A DNA stretch of 33,632 bases, taken from contig JANXTU010000606.1 of the NCBI GenBank assembly GCA_025352235.1, positions 1 to 33,632 of the forward strand, read 5' to 3'. The DNA comes from Fimbriiglobus sp. Its GTDB lineage: Bacteria; Planctomycetota; Planctomycetia; Gemmatales; Gemmataceae. Under the pieces are notes generated by a model that had not been told where the DNA came from, did not search any database, and was given only the letters and a program-made list of their open reading frames with translations. A program made the translations under genes and the position numbers. Below are positions 33,599 to 33,632 of the stretch, in pieces (position 1 is the stretch's first letter; each line of letters starts with the position of its first letter).

Positions 33599-33625
33599 CT
33601 TGTCGGAAAACAGCCCGGCGACAAG
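33599..33625. repeat. Inverted repeat upstream of argG at the window edge
   Basis: CTTGTCG (33599-33605) and CGACAAG (33619-33625) form a 7-base inverted repeat with a 13-base loop, 41 bases upstream of the argG start. The bases that follow to the window end (33615-33632) resemble part of the palindromic element at 29649-29673, so a larger repeat may continue beyond the edge. Confidence 0.4.
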
Positions 33626-33632
33626 GTTGGAA

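Noticed and set aside
1-33632. tRNA, rRNA, CRISPR array or complete insertion sequence
   Set aside because: I found no tRNA-like T-loop/cloverleaf, no regularly spaced repeats and no transposase gene. The repeats present are isolated inverted elements.

Overview
The window looks like chromosomal DNA from a planctomycete, most likely of the Gemmataceae type. It is GC-rich throughout. Many genes lack a good Shine-Dalgarno site and several use GTG starts. It carries giant TPR proteins, secreted WD40, FHA and Uma2-family proteins, and several large imperfect inverted repeats between genes. This placement rests on gene content and style only; there is no rRNA gene to confirm it. I see no tRNA, CRISPR array, intact insertion sequence or prophage.

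Layout. (1) 1-7397, plus strand: a small helical protein of unknown function, a 1968-residue TPR protein that appears to contain a degenerate C39-like peptidase domain and an internal duplication of about 275 residues, then a RarD/EamA-type transporter. (2) 14754 down to about 7321, minus strand: a compact likely operon of TetR regulator, membrane-fusion protein, ABC ATPase, two MacB/FtsX-type permeases, a secreted alpha/beta hydrolase and perhaps a small membrane peptide. A TolC-like outer-membrane lipoprotein gene lies divergently at 14922-16199, so the locus can encode a complete tripartite exporter. The tetR promoter holds a palindrome between its -35 and -10 boxes and may produce a leaderless mRNA. 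(3) 16200-25378: an FHA-domain protein with a helical N-terminus, a PPP-type phosphatase coupled to a secreted WD40 protein, a Gfo/Idh/MocA oxidoreductase, two tandem paralogous secreted Cys-x-x-Cys proteins of unknown function, and a stand-alone ppGpp-hydrolase-like HD protein. (4) 25500-33632: housekeeping genes. dnaG and rpoD form the core of the macromolecular-synthesis operon without rpsU and have a good promoter. They are followed by a Uma2-family nuclease, a small SHOCT-type membrane protein, clpX without clpP beside it, and argG convergent with clpX.

The most unusual signals are the giant TPR/pseudo-C39 protein, the exporter operon with its carried hydrolase and promoter architecture, the tandem secreted CxxC paralogs, and at least four different long inverted-repeat elements (21001-21073, 23501-23551, 25502-25573, 29566-29680) that look like REP- or MITE-type repeats. 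No single locus is an obvious undescribed defence or biosynthetic system. The C39-like/TPR protein with its small neighbour and the paired CxxC proteins are the best candidates for new biology.
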